In this document: positions 1-10,602 of the stretch, in pieces
How positions within the stretch are numbered: position 1 is the first letter of the stretch
Layout: each line of letters begins with the position of its first letter
Source: Lepidodermella squamata
Lineage: Eukaryota; Gastrotricha
DNA: 64,000 nt
NCBI GenBank assembly: GCA_047495785.1
Contig: JBLDXI010000007.1
Span: 1,984,001 to 2,048,000 of the forward strand
Direction of reading: 5' to 3'
Notes under the pieces: generated by a model
The model's database searches: none
Seen by the model: the letters and a program-made list of their open reading frames with translations, nothing else
Told to the model about the DNA's origin: nothing
Translations under genes and position numbers: made by a program

Positions 1-1425
1 GAAGAAGTGACGGGCATTAATCAAACTGCCGGCCATCATATGCATTAGACCTATGCATAAAAATGGCATTACTGAGCCAGGTGCGACTTGAGCAGCGGTA
101 ACATAGGCCGTAAGAGCATGATCGTGTTCACGTTGGTCCGCGAATGAATGGCCTCGAGCTAACCATGCAGCCGCAAAATGTGGCTGACGTTGAACAGCAC
201 GCGCAAATTGTTGCCTCGCGCCATCGTGATTACAAATTGCCAAATAGTAAACACCGGAAACGTAGCTGAAATTCGAAAATGCTAATCACCTCCAATAAAT
301 TAGACGGAACAACTTACTAGCACATGGCTGAACCAGGCTCATTTTCGGCGAGAACAGATCCGAGCCGGAAAAGTTCGTTGTAATCACCAGTCGAGTAAAG
401 AACAGCTACAAAAAGTAGCAGAGCTCGGTGATTGTGAGGATTACGTCGAACGCATGGCTCTAACAACCGCCTTGCACCGACGTAGTCCAGTTTCTGGTAT
501 AAAGATTCTGCTTTAACGCAAATGAGATCAGCATCGTCGAGAAAATTGTCGTGCAACACGGCGATTATGTTATTTTCATCGGTTGAGTTGTTCATATTGA
601 TATTCATTGGGGCAGTAGACGTCATTTGACAGTAAAGCAAGTAGGCAAAATTACGGCTCGAGTCGTTACTTCCGACGTTTTGACGCATAGCTGACAAAAT
701 CTCAGCTTCTAAAACACTCGAAGTTGAAAATAAGAAGTTGCGAGAGAATAATATTCTTACTCTTTGTGGTGGGAAGCAGATTTCCAGTAGCCAGGGCGTC
801 GAATGCCTCAATGCAGAAAACGTTATGTTGCAACGCCGAACGATAATGATGGACAGCAAGATCGATGTTGTTGAGAGACTTGAAAATTTCGGCGAGAAGG
901 AGGTGACATGATGACTCCAGCTGATAGATAAATTCCCCTGAAAATGCCTCGGGCAATTCGTTCTTGGCGGGACGGAAATTACGCACAAAGGCGGAAACGC
1001 TCTCCATAAAGCCGTCAGCTTCCAACAACTGGAGCGCTGGGCCGACTTTGTGAGCCGAAAACTATAAATTGAATCGTAAGCACAGAAATACTAGCCATAA
1101 CCATAACACTTACGTAGCACTTGGCCATAAAATAAGTGAACAAAGGAGCTCCCTCATGCCACCTGTTAACTTTGATAAGATCAGCAGCTTGTACGAATTT
1201 TCCAGATAAAAACAGAGATTGCACAAGTAAAAGCTTCGCCGTCAAGTTATCGGGACATATTTTCACCAATTTGTCGCTCCAAAACACAGCAGAATTGAAG
1301 TTGAACTAATGGAAAAGTCAATTAAAGTTGCGAAGAAAACGACCCAATAGAATGCGAACCATTTTCAACTGATTCAAAATCTCAGACATGAGCTGCTGAA
1401 ATAACGGATTCTTCGTTGGATCCAT
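1..1425 (-). CDS. CDC16: CDC16/APC6, anaphase-promoting complex TPR subunit (5' part, cut by left edge)
   Basis: Scaffold subunit of the APC/C ubiquitin ligase that drives mitotic exit; the family is built almost entirely of TPR helices. Inferred exons (minus strand): 1425-1360, 1305-1114, 1061-761, 708-318, 265-1, together exactly 405 codons with matching phases (0,0,1,2) and GT/AG ends. Diagnostic stretches include AVFWSDKLVKICPDNL near the N-terminus, HYRSALQHNVFCIEAFDAL in exon 3, and AAWLARGHSFADQREHDHAL in exon 5, which parallel the animal CDC16 order. The start ATG at 1425 gives MDPTKNPLFQQLM, then a short intron before the conserved FWSDK. The C-terminal third lies beyond the window. 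It is divergently oriented to the gene at 2387. Some of these exons do not stand out as single ORFs, so splice sites are inferred. Confidence 0.88.
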
Positions 1426-2386
1426 TATCGTGAGCTGCAAACAAAATTCTAGTTAAAAGAAAACAGCAAATGAAAGAAAAAACCGGGCACAGAGGAACTG
1501 TGTGCGAGCATAAGTATTTCTGATCTGGGGAAAAATTCATCTGATAGGAAAGAACAATAATACACTGCACGGCAACGAGCAAAACGAGCTAAGGAGCCAA
1601 ATTAATTGTCAAGGAAGTTCACGAGTGATTTCAAATGAAGTAAGTAAGTAATTCGATGGCATGTGGCCCGCAATTTCCCCCGGCTTGCTCAGATGTTTTT
1701 CCTTGCGCATAATTTCCGAGTTTCGAATGACGCTTAAGTTCCGAGACACGAGACATCACCAAGGTTGAGAGAGGCCTGAATGAAACTAGGCCAAAAATAC
1801 TAATGCGAACGTTCGAGAAATCTTGCATCACTCGCATTCTGAAAATTGCGCGCGCAAAGCGTAAAATGATTAATTTTTCGCGAAAATTGGCAACAGAGTT
1901 GACAGAAATCTTGTTTCTAAAGCATATGGAATTTGCTTGATCAATGTTGGTAAATTATTATACGGCAAGGTCATCTGATGTAGTGGGCCGCGAAATCTTT
2001 TGCGCGTTGTCATAAACCGCCCAGCCCAACCGGCGTTCAATTGTGGGCACATTGGCTGTCTGCTGGCTAATGGCATGTGACATGGGCTACGGTTTGTGGG
2101 ACACGGTTTATAATTTAAGCATTTTTCATCTGGCTTTTCCGCGAGACATAGCTTTGCATGAGCGTATTCAGCAACCAGTGTCCAGTGTCCAGTGTTTTCT
2201 TGTTCTCCGATACGTTGTGTCAATGTTGCTGTTGGCTGTCATTGCTATTATCTTGCTTTTTATTTATCAGCTATCAATTATCAAGTATGGCATAATCGAA
2301 TCTGGTTCTCTATTCACTATATACGATGCGCAATTTGTTTAATAATCGGATCTCTATCGATTTTTATCAAAATGACTTTATAGGGC
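1426..2386. other. Intergenic region between divergent genes
   Basis: About 960 nt between the CDC16 start and the first TPR-family gene, presumably holding both promoters. Short ORFs on both strands show no recognisable motif or coding-like composition. A TTTATAG acceptor-like site lies directly before the ATG at 2387. I see no RNA gene or repeat here. Confidence 0.5.
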
Positions 2387-4633
2387 ATGCGTATTTCAGA
2401 GTATTTTCGCAACTTCGAGGCGTACCATCATAGTTGCGAGGTCTTAGCTGATGAGTTCATATCCAGCGAGATTTTAAAGGTTCCTGTCGCTAATTTTGCT
2501 ATGAAAGTAGTCAACGAGATCCTCCCGAATTCCGCGGAGAATCCAGCTGCATTTGCGTCAGGGACCAAGCTAAGGTCTGAAGGAAACGACTTCTTTATCG
2601 ATCGGAAATACGATGCTGCTTTAGCTAGCTATCAACATGCCATCCCGTTGATGCCCTTTGACGCAAAGCTTCGCACTAACATAGCTGCGGTCTATTTGAA
2701 GATTGATAAGCCGGAGTTAGCCGCCGCGTCTGCTTTCTCCGCTTGTGCCTTGGACCCGTCTTGGTCGAAAGCATATCATTATGCTGCAGTCGCATATTTT
2801 TACATTGGTTACACTGACTTGGCGTCGAAAATTCTGGCGATTGATGGGTCAGTTGAATCCTTGAAAACGATGCAGGCTTTTGAGAAATTGGCTCTCATGA
2901 GAGACATGGAGAGTATTTTATTGGATGAGAGAGATCTATTAACTACCATCGACCGTTTGAATCATGAGATTTCCGCCGATTACTCCTTGTTCTTGCTGGG
3001 ACATATATTAAAACACGTTGAATTCAATGGCTCGAGCTTTGTTGCCTCGCGGATCTCATACAATGATTTTGCTAATGCCGGTGTCTTGACTCGCTTGTTA
3101 AATTCGGCAGTGTCTATTGTTGACCTCAGCGATTCCGAAAGAATTTTGCTTCAACTATTTCTGCGCATCATTGGAAAGCTAGGCCTTGATGTGCCAAGCT
3201 TTCTGTCCGGTTTGATTGCAGACTGTCGCTTCGTTTCGTTTTTGACTTTTCTGTGCAAAGACATTCTCAGTTTGGAAATGTCTCGTGACATCTGGAGCAA
3301 TAATCTTCTGGTGTCGATGCTCACCAATCTATCCAATATAATATGTGCGATTCTCAAGTCTAATTCGCAATATTCCTTGTTGGACAAGAATTTATTTGCT
3401 AGCCCTGACACATACGTTTCACTGATGTTTCGCTTGATATTATCGTTTAGTTGCAAACCATCTCGTGTGGCGTTGAGCGAATCATTTATTGGCCTCGCTG
3501 AAACTCTATCGAACCTGATAATGTCGGATCTCTTGTATCTTCGACCTCTCGGACCTCATGTTAATTGCACCTTCTCACTGTGGACCGCAGTCTCGTTTTT
3601 GGGATTCTGGTGCTCGGTAGAAGCCAAGTTCGGTGACCGAACAATCAACGAAAAGGATCTGCCGGTCAAACACCGCTTTTCTTTCGCTCGAATTTTATCT
3701 TTTCTAACAAAAGACCCAAAAATAATCCGATATTGTGCTCATCGATCTGAAACTTGGGCTGTATGTTTTCGAACCTTTTCCCTGATTCTTGCGAATGCGG
3801 AGAAGTTGTCGATGCTCGGATTCGATGTTCAACAAGAAGTCTATGGTGTAATGAGCGTTGCTTTGAAATTTACGGCGCATAATTCCTTAGCACACATCAA
3901 AGAAATGACTGCTATCTGGACGCATGAACTGAGCCGGGATACAGCTCGTGTATTCTGTGATATTTTCGAGAAATGTATTGAAAACAACTCATTACTGCCT
4001 CAAAAGTTTATATTCGGACTTTCCACTTTGTGCCTTCGATTACTGCAATGCTCGAGTGCCTTTTCTAACGCATTTTTTAAAATCTGTGATTACAAGCTGT
4101 TGTTGAGTGTGATTACTCACATCGTGACTCTTGACGAGTCAAAGTCAAATTCCCGGTCTGCTTTCAGCATCTATGTTTTGTCGCTTCAGTCGCCTTACGC
4201 TGTCGCTCCTGATTATGGCAGGTTGTATTTTTTGTTCGAATACGCTGTCACAACGATTTTTGACCCAAGCTCGTCCTCAGCGGATGTTGCTAATGCTTGT
4301 ATTTGCCTTGATTGTTTAATCGGGTTCTCGGATGAGAATTTCCTAATTTTGCGCCAAGTTTTGACAAAAAGGCCTGCTGGTTTGCTACGTCTAGTCGATT
4401 CTTTGGTTTCGTTTTTCGCCTACTTGAACACCTGTCGATCAGTTGCATCCGAAGCCCGTGCTCCTCCGGTTGCCTTTCTCGTCACAGATTTGGCTGCTGC
4501 CTCTGCCACAAAATTACTGGCCACGTTTATTGAACAAGACCCTGGTATCAGAGATTTGATGTACCCAAAATTTACAAATGACATTTATTACGACATTTGC
4601 CAATCAATGGCAAATCTTAATTCAATCAATTGA
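2387..4633 (+). CDS. TPR-family protein 1 (748 aa, intronless)
   Basis: First of 12 tandem paralogues. TPR repeats cover about residues 61-150: KLRSEGNDFF opens the first helix, RTNIAAVYLK the second repeat, WSKAYHYAAVAYFYIGY the third. The remaining ~600 residues are predicted helical with no recognised domain. The family's Trp signature appears as SETWAVCFRTF near residue 455. It lacks the N-terminal LFG motif seen in siblings, so it is either divergent or missing an upstream exon; I found none. A TTTATAG acceptor-like site abuts the ATG, fitting a trans-spliced start. An AATAAA follows the stop at 4690. The TPR part resembles Hsp70/Hsp90 co-chaperone TPRs; a co-chaperone role is inference. 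Confidence 0.85.
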   Translation: MRISEYFRNFEAYHHSCEVLADEFISSEILKVPVANFAMKVVNEILPNSAENPAAFASGTKLRSEGNDFFIDRKYDAALASYQHAIPLMPFDAKLRTNIAAVYLKIDKPELAAASAFSACALDPSWSKAYHYAAVAYFYIGYTDLASKILAIDGSVESLKTMQAFEKLALMRDMESILLDERDLLTTIDRLNHEISADYSLFLLGHILKHVEFNGSSFVASRISYNDFANAGVLTRLLNSAVSIVDLSDSERILLQLFLRIIGKLGLDVPSFLSGLIADCRFVSFLTFLCKDILSLEMSRDIWSNNLLVSMLTNLSNIICAILKSNSQYSLLDKNLFASPDTYVSLMFRLILSFSCKPSRVALSESFIGLAETLSNLIMSDLLYLRPLGPHVNCTFSLWTAVSFLGFWCSVEAKFGDRTINEKDLPVKHRFSFARILSFLTKDPKIIRYCAHRSETWAVCFRTFSLILANAEKLSMLGFDVQQEVYGVMSVALKFTAHNSLAHIKEMTAIWTHELSRDTARVFCDIFEKCIENNSLLPQKFIFGLSTLCLRLLQCSSAFSNAFFKICDYKLLLSVITHIVTLDESKSNSRSAFSIYVLSLQSPYAVAPDYGRLYFLFEYAVTTIFDPSSSSADVANACICLDCLIGFSDENFLILRQVLTKRPAGLLRLVDSLVSFFAYLNTCRSVASEARAPPVAFLVTDLAAASATKLLATFIEQDPGIRDLMYPKFTNDIYYDICQSMANLNSIN

Positions 4634-4645
4634 TTACCTAGACAT

Positions 4646-4747
4646 ACTTGCTCAACCTGTGCCTATTATTACCACTAATTTTTTCACTTAATAAATTTCA
4701 GTGTATTACAACATGTAATAGGTGGTTAAATAAAACATGGGTGAATG
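4646..4747 (+). repeat. Direct duplication, left copy
   Basis: Nearly identical (about 90%) to 5596-5693, differing by a few substitutions and short indels. Both copies run from ACTTGCTCAAC to ATAAAACATGGGTGAATG. The right copy provides the 5' flank and first codons (MGEC) of the gene at 5683; here the same ATG reads only a short peptide before a stop. The two copies bracket the protease gene. Confidence 0.85.
4690..4695 (+). terminator. AATAAA polyadenylation signal, TPR gene 1
   Basis: Canonical AATAAA 57 nt after the stop codon. It sits inside the left copy of a ~100 bp direct duplication. Confidence 0.5.
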
Positions 4748-4767
4748 TTTTATTTGGCTTGAATTGA

Positions 4768-5322
4768 ATGGCACAATACGATGAAAATTTGTTCAAGGAT
4801 GCTTTAAACTACGGCAAGCAATTCATTTACGTTTCGGTTCAAGACAACGAACATGTTTGTCACACTGCTGTCGCTGAAAATGTTATCGTGACGTTTCGTC
4901 ATACCGTTCATACCTCCTGGCCCATCAAGTTTCCAAAGTTCGCGCTTACTTCTCCCGGTAAGTTGAAACTATTTCTTGCCAATGCAATATCTGAACTATA
5001 TGTCGATATAGACATGACGTACTTTCAGCTTGGCTTTTCTCCAGAAACTCCAGAATCGTTGAGTTTTACTGTCGGTAATATCACCAGTCAGCCTTATGAC
5101 AGTTTTGGGCATGTTTTCGGCGATGCTGGATTTCGTCCTGGAGAATCTGGGGGACCGTGTTTTAACGCATTTGGAAGGGAACTTGTTGGTATTGTCGTCG
5201 GCGCTGCTATTGCGACGGGCATCTCAGGATCAACTACGTTCAATCACTTGGCTACTCAGTATTCGCCACTAGCTCTTATTACCCCACACATCGTTATTCA
5301 GGCGCTGATTAACTTGCCGTAG
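4768..5322 (+). CDS. Small trypsin-like (chymotrypsin-fold) serine peptidase, 184 aa
   Basis: The strongest motif is GESGGP (residues 125-130), matching the GxSGGP around the nucleophile Ser127 of S1-type peptidases, followed by FGRELVGIVVGA like the post-Ser strand. A plausible catalytic His is H45 in VIVTFRHTVH and the Asp is D80 or D82 in VDIDMTYFQL, giving His-Asp-Ser in the right order. It has no signal peptide or propeptide and is shorter than secreted trypsins (~230 aa), so an intracellular or virus-like peptidase is as likely as a digestive one. It is an intronless ORF with a real ATG, lying between two copies of a ~100 bp duplication, which suggests a recent insertion or duplication. 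Substrate unknown. Confidence 0.7.
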   Translation: MAQYDENLFKDALNYGKQFIYVSVQDNEHVCHTAVAENVIVTFRHTVHTSWPIKFPKFALTSPGKLKLFLANAISELYVDIDMTYFQLGFSPETPESLSFTVGNITSQPYDSFGHVFGDAGFRPGESGGPCFNAFGRELVGIVVGAAIATGISGSTTFNHLATQYSPLALITPHIVIQALINLP

Positions 5323-5595
5323 CGTTTTCCTCCTAGGATTTTATTTTTCGTTTTTCGCTGAAATAAAATAAAAAAATATTTTTTGAAAACAGATAAAAAA
5401 TATATAAAAATTTTTGAAACAAAAATACAATATATACATTTGTTTCAAATATTTCATTTTATTTCTTTTAGTAGTAGAGTAATACCGGAATATAAACGTC
5501 GTTATATCAACTAATTTTTTATTCCTTAAATTAAAAAAAAAATTAAAATTGAAAATTGAATTTTTTTAAATTAAATCTTAACTCAATCATTGCTA
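5323..5595. other. AT-rich 3' region with AATAAA at 5362-5367
   Basis: Very A/T-rich spacer after the protease gene. AATAAA occurs 40 nt after the stop, and a short inverted repeat TTGAAACAAA / TTTGTTTCAA lies around 5415-5455. No coding content. Confidence 0.5.
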
Positions 5596-5693
5596 ACTTG
5601 CTCAACTTGTGCATATTACTACCACTCATTTTTCACTTAACAAATTTCAGTGTATTACATGTAATAGGTGGTTAAATAAAACATGGGTGAATG
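5596..5693 (+). repeat. Direct duplication, right copy (contains start codon of next gene)
   Basis: Partner of 4646-4747. It contains a TTTCAG acceptor-like site (5645-5650) and the ATG at 5683. Because a functional gene follows this copy, it is probably the ancestral one. Confidence 0.85.
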
Positions 5694-6171
5694 TGGCGAT
5701 CAAAATTACCCACCGCCACCGCCTTATTACGCGCCACCACCTAGCTACTGCCAACCCTCTGTCTGGTACGGAAACGATCCTAGTCGAGTCTACGTCATCT
5801 TACCTCAAACAGTTCAACTGCAAACGCCTACGACAATCAAAGAAAACGAATGTCTTCGCAAATTCGCTCTTCCTATGTCAATAGCCAGCATGTTTTTCGG
5901 CTGTATTTGCTGTTCCATTCCTGCGCTGGCACTCGCGGGCAAAAAATACGGCGATAGTCAGAGCTACCGAGCTTCCATAATTCTGGCCTGCGTTGCCATC
6001 GCAACTAGTCTCGCAATCTTAGCCGTTGTTTTGATCGCTGTCGTTCATATGGTCAGCGTTTTCAACGACATCACTGCATCTCTTATGGCGCCTGAATTTA
6101 ATCACACAAGTTATTTGATGGGAGCCTTCGAGAACATTCGAAATGATTCAATCCAATTATTGAGAAATTGA
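5683..6171 (+). CDS. Proline-rich two-TM membrane protein, CD225/dispanin (IFITM-like) candidate, 162 aa
   Basis: The N-terminus is Pro/Tyr-rich (residues 9-25). Two hydrophobic segments lie at about 62-86 (MSIASMFFGCICCSIPALAL) and 97-123, joined by a short polar loop AGKKYGDSQSYRAS. Two adjacent cysteines in the first segment, a GD-containing loop and a long second helix match the CD225/dispanin layout, where the cysteines are often palmitoylated. The short extracellular or luminal tail has two N-glycosylation sequons (NHTS, NDS). Those features are visible; the family call is from pattern only, and a generic tetraspan-like fragment is possible. The 5' flank and first codons are duplicated upstream of the protease gene. 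Confidence 0.55.
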   Translation: MGECGDQNYPPPPPYYAPPPSYCQPSVWYGNDPSRVYVILPQTVQLQTPTTIKENECLRKFALPMSIASMFFGCICCSIPALALAGKKYGDSQSYRASIILACVAIATSLAILAVVLIAVVHMVSVFNDITASLMAPEFNHTSYLMGAFENIRNDSIQLLRN

Positions 6172-6557
6172 ATGTATTTTCTATTTTCTGCTGTAATCTT
6201 TGGTTATCTATTAGCTCAACATTTATATTTACAAATACTATCCTATATTTGTATCCTGGAATAACGTTACCTCAGACCCCCTATCATTCTTTCTATCTGG
6301 AAAAATGTTGTTGAAAAAGCGGTTTTATAATTTTACATGGAATAGCAATAGATCCTATTTTCTAGTATCGCTGTGATCTTTTGTTCATGAAATTATTTCT
6401 TAGAGTATTATGTGCATTATCAATCTCAGTTTATATATGGTGGAACTCATAAATGGTGTCTCTTATATTATATGAAACTTTAATCGAATTAAAAAAAAAT
6501 TTAATGAATTTTTCTGAAATTAGTTTGGCGGTGATTTTATTGATTTACAAGTGAAGA
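6172..6557. other. AT-rich intergenic spacer
   Basis: About 385 nt of A/T-rich sequence between the CD225-like gene and TPR gene 2. I see no ORF, RNA gene or clear repeat. Confidence 0.5.
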
Positions 6558-8950
6558 ATGGCGCAAAGAACGCCGCTGCTATTGCTTGAGAAGGTGTTTG
6601 GCGTTGAAGGGGCAAGCACGCCGCCGGACACGCGTGATAACTACACGTGTTTAAGCGAGCTGACATCGCCTGAGCGGGTTCGTGACTTTTTCGAGCTTCT
6701 TCGCCAGCAAATTATCGCTCGATCTCACGAAGAACGGCTAAACAATGCAGAACAACTGCGATTGGCTGGGAATAATTTCTATAAAGAGAAGAATTTTCTG
6801 GAAGCTCTTAGATGCTACAATGAAGCTGGCAAAGATGCGCCTTTTGAATGGCGAATTTTTTCAAACAAGGCGCTGTCTTTCATCGCCCTTGGTCGGTACG
6901 AAGAAGCAGTTATGAGCGCTCAATGGGCTTCGATTGCGAACCAAACCAACGGAAAGGGGGTTTCGCTTCAAGCCTCAGCCTATGCTCATCTAGGTTACGT
7001 TGATGTAGCTGAATATTTGATCGCGACAATGCTAGGGCGATTTTCCCGAGTTGAACAGAATGCTGCAAAGGCTGAGATTGAAAAGATTGCGGCGAAATTA
7101 CGCCCGGAAGATAAGAAATCGCTAACAGCTATGGACATGCATCGCAGTTGCGAAAAGTTGTTCGGTGACGAAAATTTAACGGCTGAAAATTGCGCCTTCT
7201 TAATCACTCATTTATTCCAAGCGGTGATCACATTTGGGAATGATGCCGTACTTCGCCTTGAATATAACGATTTTTTCTCTCGAATTTTCGCTGTCAAAGC
7301 CCTGAAGCGAATTTTCGTGCCTGATGCTGGCTTTGAGAATCACGGCGATTTGGAGTGGTACGTCCTGTACCAATTTTTCATGTTACTCCACATTTGCAGA
7401 CGTCAATTGGTGCGAAATGGCGAGGACATTCAGGCGTTTTTACGCCGATTGCTCAGCAGTCAGATTTTTGTTAAATTCCTGCAAAATTTTTGTGTTTATC
7501 TATCGAAGCGAGAAACCACCTTGACTTTCATTAAGCGGCGAACTTTCGGCCAGTGTGGTTGTGCTAACTTTTGCATTCAATTTTTGGGTTACGTCGGTGG
7601 CTTTGCTGAAATAAGGCGGAATTTTTTGAATATTACTCCACTGAACGTGCCGACCTGGTACCCTAAGGTATTGCTGCTCACCCTGTGTACGTATGACCCT
7701 TCCACCGGGTTGACAGACGGACTGCTATCGCTGCTGAATAATTTTTCAAAAGACGATTTTTTCTTCGATCAACTGCAAAATCTTCCGTCAGAAACTGTGG
7801 ATAAAGCGTTTGGGTTACTAGCTGTTGAGTCGATTATCTACGCCAGATTTCGACCCTCTGTAAAGCAGGGCCCGGATGACACTTCCTACCAGTACACGCC
7901 GCTAAAGGATGCATTTCCACCCCCGGCTTCTTTCATCCCATTCTGGCTAAATGCGACTAAAGATCAGAGGGCGTTGCCATTTTGCACGCGTCGATTGGGT
8001 CTGTGGTTGGATGTGACGTCAAGATTTACTCTATTCGGTTGCTGCGTTCTAGTCGATTTAGCTAAAAGGTCTTTCGAAAATAACGGTGAATTATGTGATT
8101 CAATCACGTTGCTGTCAAATCTCGTTTCCGGCGTTGATAAAATCGATGAATTACTCGCTCGTAACCCTCCCTGGGAAGAATACCCGCTTGTTATGCAGCA
8201 AATCGTCCCATCAATGCGGGTCCTATTGTCTTGTATCAAGAAGCGGATGAGGAGGAAGACGGCTTTGCCCGATGAAACTGCTGAGATGGTGCTCAATCTC
8301 ATTTCGTTATTGGCCGCTCGTTCGCAAAAATTCAGCACGGAAATGTCGTCTTCATATTCCGCAGCTGACCCAGGTATGTTCCAACTGTTTTAAGGAGGAA
8401 TTTTTAATAATTGGAATATTTTAATTCTCTAGGTTCTCTGTCGCGCTTGGCAGCTATATCAACGGCTGAGGGTGTCTCAAAAATGCCGTTGGTCCTGCGC
8501 CATGGAGCCCTGCATTGTTTTGCCCTATTAATCGGCGATGCTACGTATGAAAGTCGAACGAAACTATCGAAAAACAAGCATTTAGGCGGCTTCATCCGCC
8601 ATGCAATCAAAACCGTCGTCGATTTCCCGCCCGCCGGTGATAAATGCTCGCCAGTCGTCAAAAACGCATGCATAAGTTTATACCACCTATTAAATCCGGC
8701 CAATAGCGCTGATGTGCCTCGAGACGAATGCATTGGCATCGTTTTGCGGGAACTTCGCCAGTTGGACGAGCGAACTTTGGAATTGTTCGTCAAGCCGGTT
8801 TGCCGATTTGCGAAGCAGGTCGAGAGCGACCCGGCTAAAAAGAAGAAGAATCTCCTCGATGTCGCGGTTCCTTTTGCGAAATTGCTCAAGTCACTATGCA
8901 AAGTTGATGACAGAATCACTGCTATTGTTTCACTCGAATTCGGTCGCTGA
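6558..8950 (+). CDS. TPR-family protein 2 (777 aa, 2 exons)
   Basis: Exons 6558-8373 and 8433-8950, joined through a 59 nt GT-AG intron (phase 1, GACCCAG|gtatgt ... ctctag|GTTCTCTG). The N-terminal motif is KVFGVEGASTPPDTRDNY (residues 12-29). TPRs at about 65-165 include LRLAGNNFYKEKNFLEAL and FSNKALSFIALGRYEEAV. The C-terminal helical region carries FGQCGCANFCIQFLGYVGG and RRLGLWLDVTSRF, the family's cysteine-rich and Trp signatures. It lies tail-to-head with the AKR cluster. Function unknown. Confidence 0.87.
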
Positions 8951-9499
8951 ATTTTTCTGAAAATCGCATGAAAATAACTTGTTAGAGATTTTATTCAGCG
9001 GTCGTTATTACTTATTTTTTCGAATTTATCCGTTTTGTGATCGCGTACTTGAAAATCTGATTATATTAGGGCCATAATATTCGAGAAAATTGGCGGGATT
9101 CAACAAATAATGAAAATCATGGTTTTATGATTTTGTAAGTCTCGTCGATTTTCATGGGTTGTCTTGAGCCGAATAATGTTAAAAAAATCTTATTCATAAA
9201 TGACAAGCATTTTCTTATCTGATTGGATTTATCACCGTTCTCATTCTAATCAATTTTTCACTTTTAGACATTTATGACGTAGTATTTTGCCGGTGTATTG
9301 GCTTATCGCTTGCGTGGCTTTCAGTCACTATAACCACGCACAAGGCCTCAATGTTTGCTCAGCGCCGCTTGCCATCTTTTTCCCATTGTATAATTGCCCA
9401 GTTCTGGTTGGACTAGAAAATCATTTTGACCCATTTCCGTAGTCCGTAGTGTACCTATTTAAGGCGGCTCAGTTCTTAATAGACTCCTTCATTTCTACA
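8951..9499. other. Intergenic region upstream of AKR cluster
   Basis: About 550 nt without coding content. Near its right end, TATTTAAG at 9456-9463 is a TATA-like element 37 nt upstream of the first AKR start codon. It is one of the few TATA-like boxes seen here and may be the promoter for the AKR/INTS11 group. Confidence 0.45.
9456..9463 (+). promoter_or_regulatory. TATA-like box upstream of AKR 1
   Basis: TATTTAAG lies 37 nt before the ATG at 9500, leaving room for a very short 5' UTR. Assignment is by sequence and position only. Confidence 0.4.
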
Positions 9500-10492
9500 A
9501 TGCCTGCAATTCCTCAAGTCAAACGTTTGTCGTCCGGCTACGACATCCCTGTTGTCGGCTATGGTACTTTTCAAGCAAGGGATGCCGAGCAGCTGAAAAC
9601 CGCAGTCAAAGCTGCGATTCATGCCGGCTATCGTCACATTGATACAGCCCAATGTTACCTCAACGAACACATCATCGGCGAGGCCCTGCAAGAGCTGTAT
9701 GATGCTGGTGCTGTGAAACGGGAGGATTTGTTCCTCACGACCAAACTCTTCTGCACGCATTTCCGACCCGATTTGGTCGCTGATCAACTGCGGAAGGAGC
9801 TGAAAGACCTGCGTACAACTTATGTAGATCTGTACCTCATCCACTTCCCTGTTGCTTTTCAACCCCCGGAGCCAGGTCAGATGCTTCCATTCGGTGCTGA
9901 TGGCAAGATTAAGCTGGATTTGGAGACTACCCTTGAACAAACCTGGGCTGCTATGGAGAAGTGCGTCGAGTTGGGCCTGACTCGTTCTATCGGAATTTCG
10001 AACTTCAACATCGGCCAAGTTCAGCGAATTCTAAATGTTGCGAAAATAAAGCCGGCCGTCAACCAGGTCGAGTCAAACCCTGGCTTCCAAAACACTACAC
10101 AAATCGACTTCTGCCTGAAAAACGGGATTGAAATCATGGCTTACAGTCAATTTGGATCACCCGGCACTAAAAATTCAGCGACTGGCAAGGAGATGTGTGA
10201 TAAGAACTTCTTGGAAGATCCGACCTTGGTTGGAATCGGGGCGAAGTATGGCAAGAACACGGCCCAGGTGATTCTGAGATGGCAAATTCAACGCGGGCTG
10301 TTGGTGATTCCTAAAAGCACAACCCCTGCTAGAATCAGTGATAATATCAACGTGTGGGATTTCGAGCTGAATGACGACGAGATGAAATCAATCGCTGCCA
10401 TGGATTTGAACACGCGATTTATCTGGTTCGATTTACCTGGAATGCGAAGCCACCCCGAGTACCCTCATGCTCCCGATGGCACTAGTTGTTAA
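9500..10492 (+). CDS. Aldo-keto reductase 1 (330 aa)
   Basis: NADPH-dependent carbonyl reductase of the AKR superfamily, cytosolic (beta/alpha)8 barrel. The catalytic tetrad is intact: Asp48 and Tyr53 (HIDTAQCY), Lys82 (LTTKLF), His115 (LYLIHFPV). The cofactor 3'-end motif VIPKSTTPARI and the GISNFN loop are also present. The start was set at ATG 9500 (MPAIPQVKRLSSGY), matching the family's N-terminus; the longer in-frame reading begins with GTG. It is most similar by eye to AKR 2 (shared ALQELYD-x-G and KRE-[DE]-LFLTTK), although INTS11 now separates them. INTS11 begins 110 nt downstream. Substrate not deducible. Confidence 0.95.
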   Translation: MPAIPQVKRLSSGYDIPVVGYGTFQARDAEQLKTAVKAAIHAGYRHIDTAQCYLNEHIIGEALQELYDAGAVKREDLFLTTKLFCTHFRPDLVADQLRKELKDLRTTYVDLYLIHFPVAFQPPEPGQMLPFGADGKIKLDLETTLEQTWAAMEKCVELGLTRSIGISNFNIGQVQRILNVAKIKPAVNQVESNPGFQNTTQIDFCLKNGIEIMAYSQFGSPGTKNSATGKEMCDKNFLEDPTLVGIGAKYGKNTAQVILRWQIQRGLLVIPKSTTPARISDNINVWDFELNDDEMKSIAAMDLNTRFIWFDLPGMRSHPEYPHAPDGTSC

Positions 10493-10570
10493 TTTATGCA
10501 GAAGAACAAATGACTGCTTGGAAAGCTTGAAACTAATTATTGATTCTTTTCGAGTAATTATCGAATGAAT

Positions 10571-10580
10571 TTATTTTTAG
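10571..10580 (+). promoter_or_regulatory. Possible trans-splice acceptor before INTS11
   Basis: TTATTTTTAG lies 22 nt before the INTS11 ATG (10603) and 78 nt after the AKR 1 stop, with no upstream exon to pair with. This fits a spliced-leader acceptor on a downstream operon gene. Confidence 0.4.
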
Positions 10581-10602
10581 ATTTGTTAATCTATTGAATC
10601 TC

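Noticed and set aside
1631-2223. Minus-strand ORFs between CDC16 and TPR gene 1
   Set aside because: Short, no family motif, no splice or start context, composition not coding-like.
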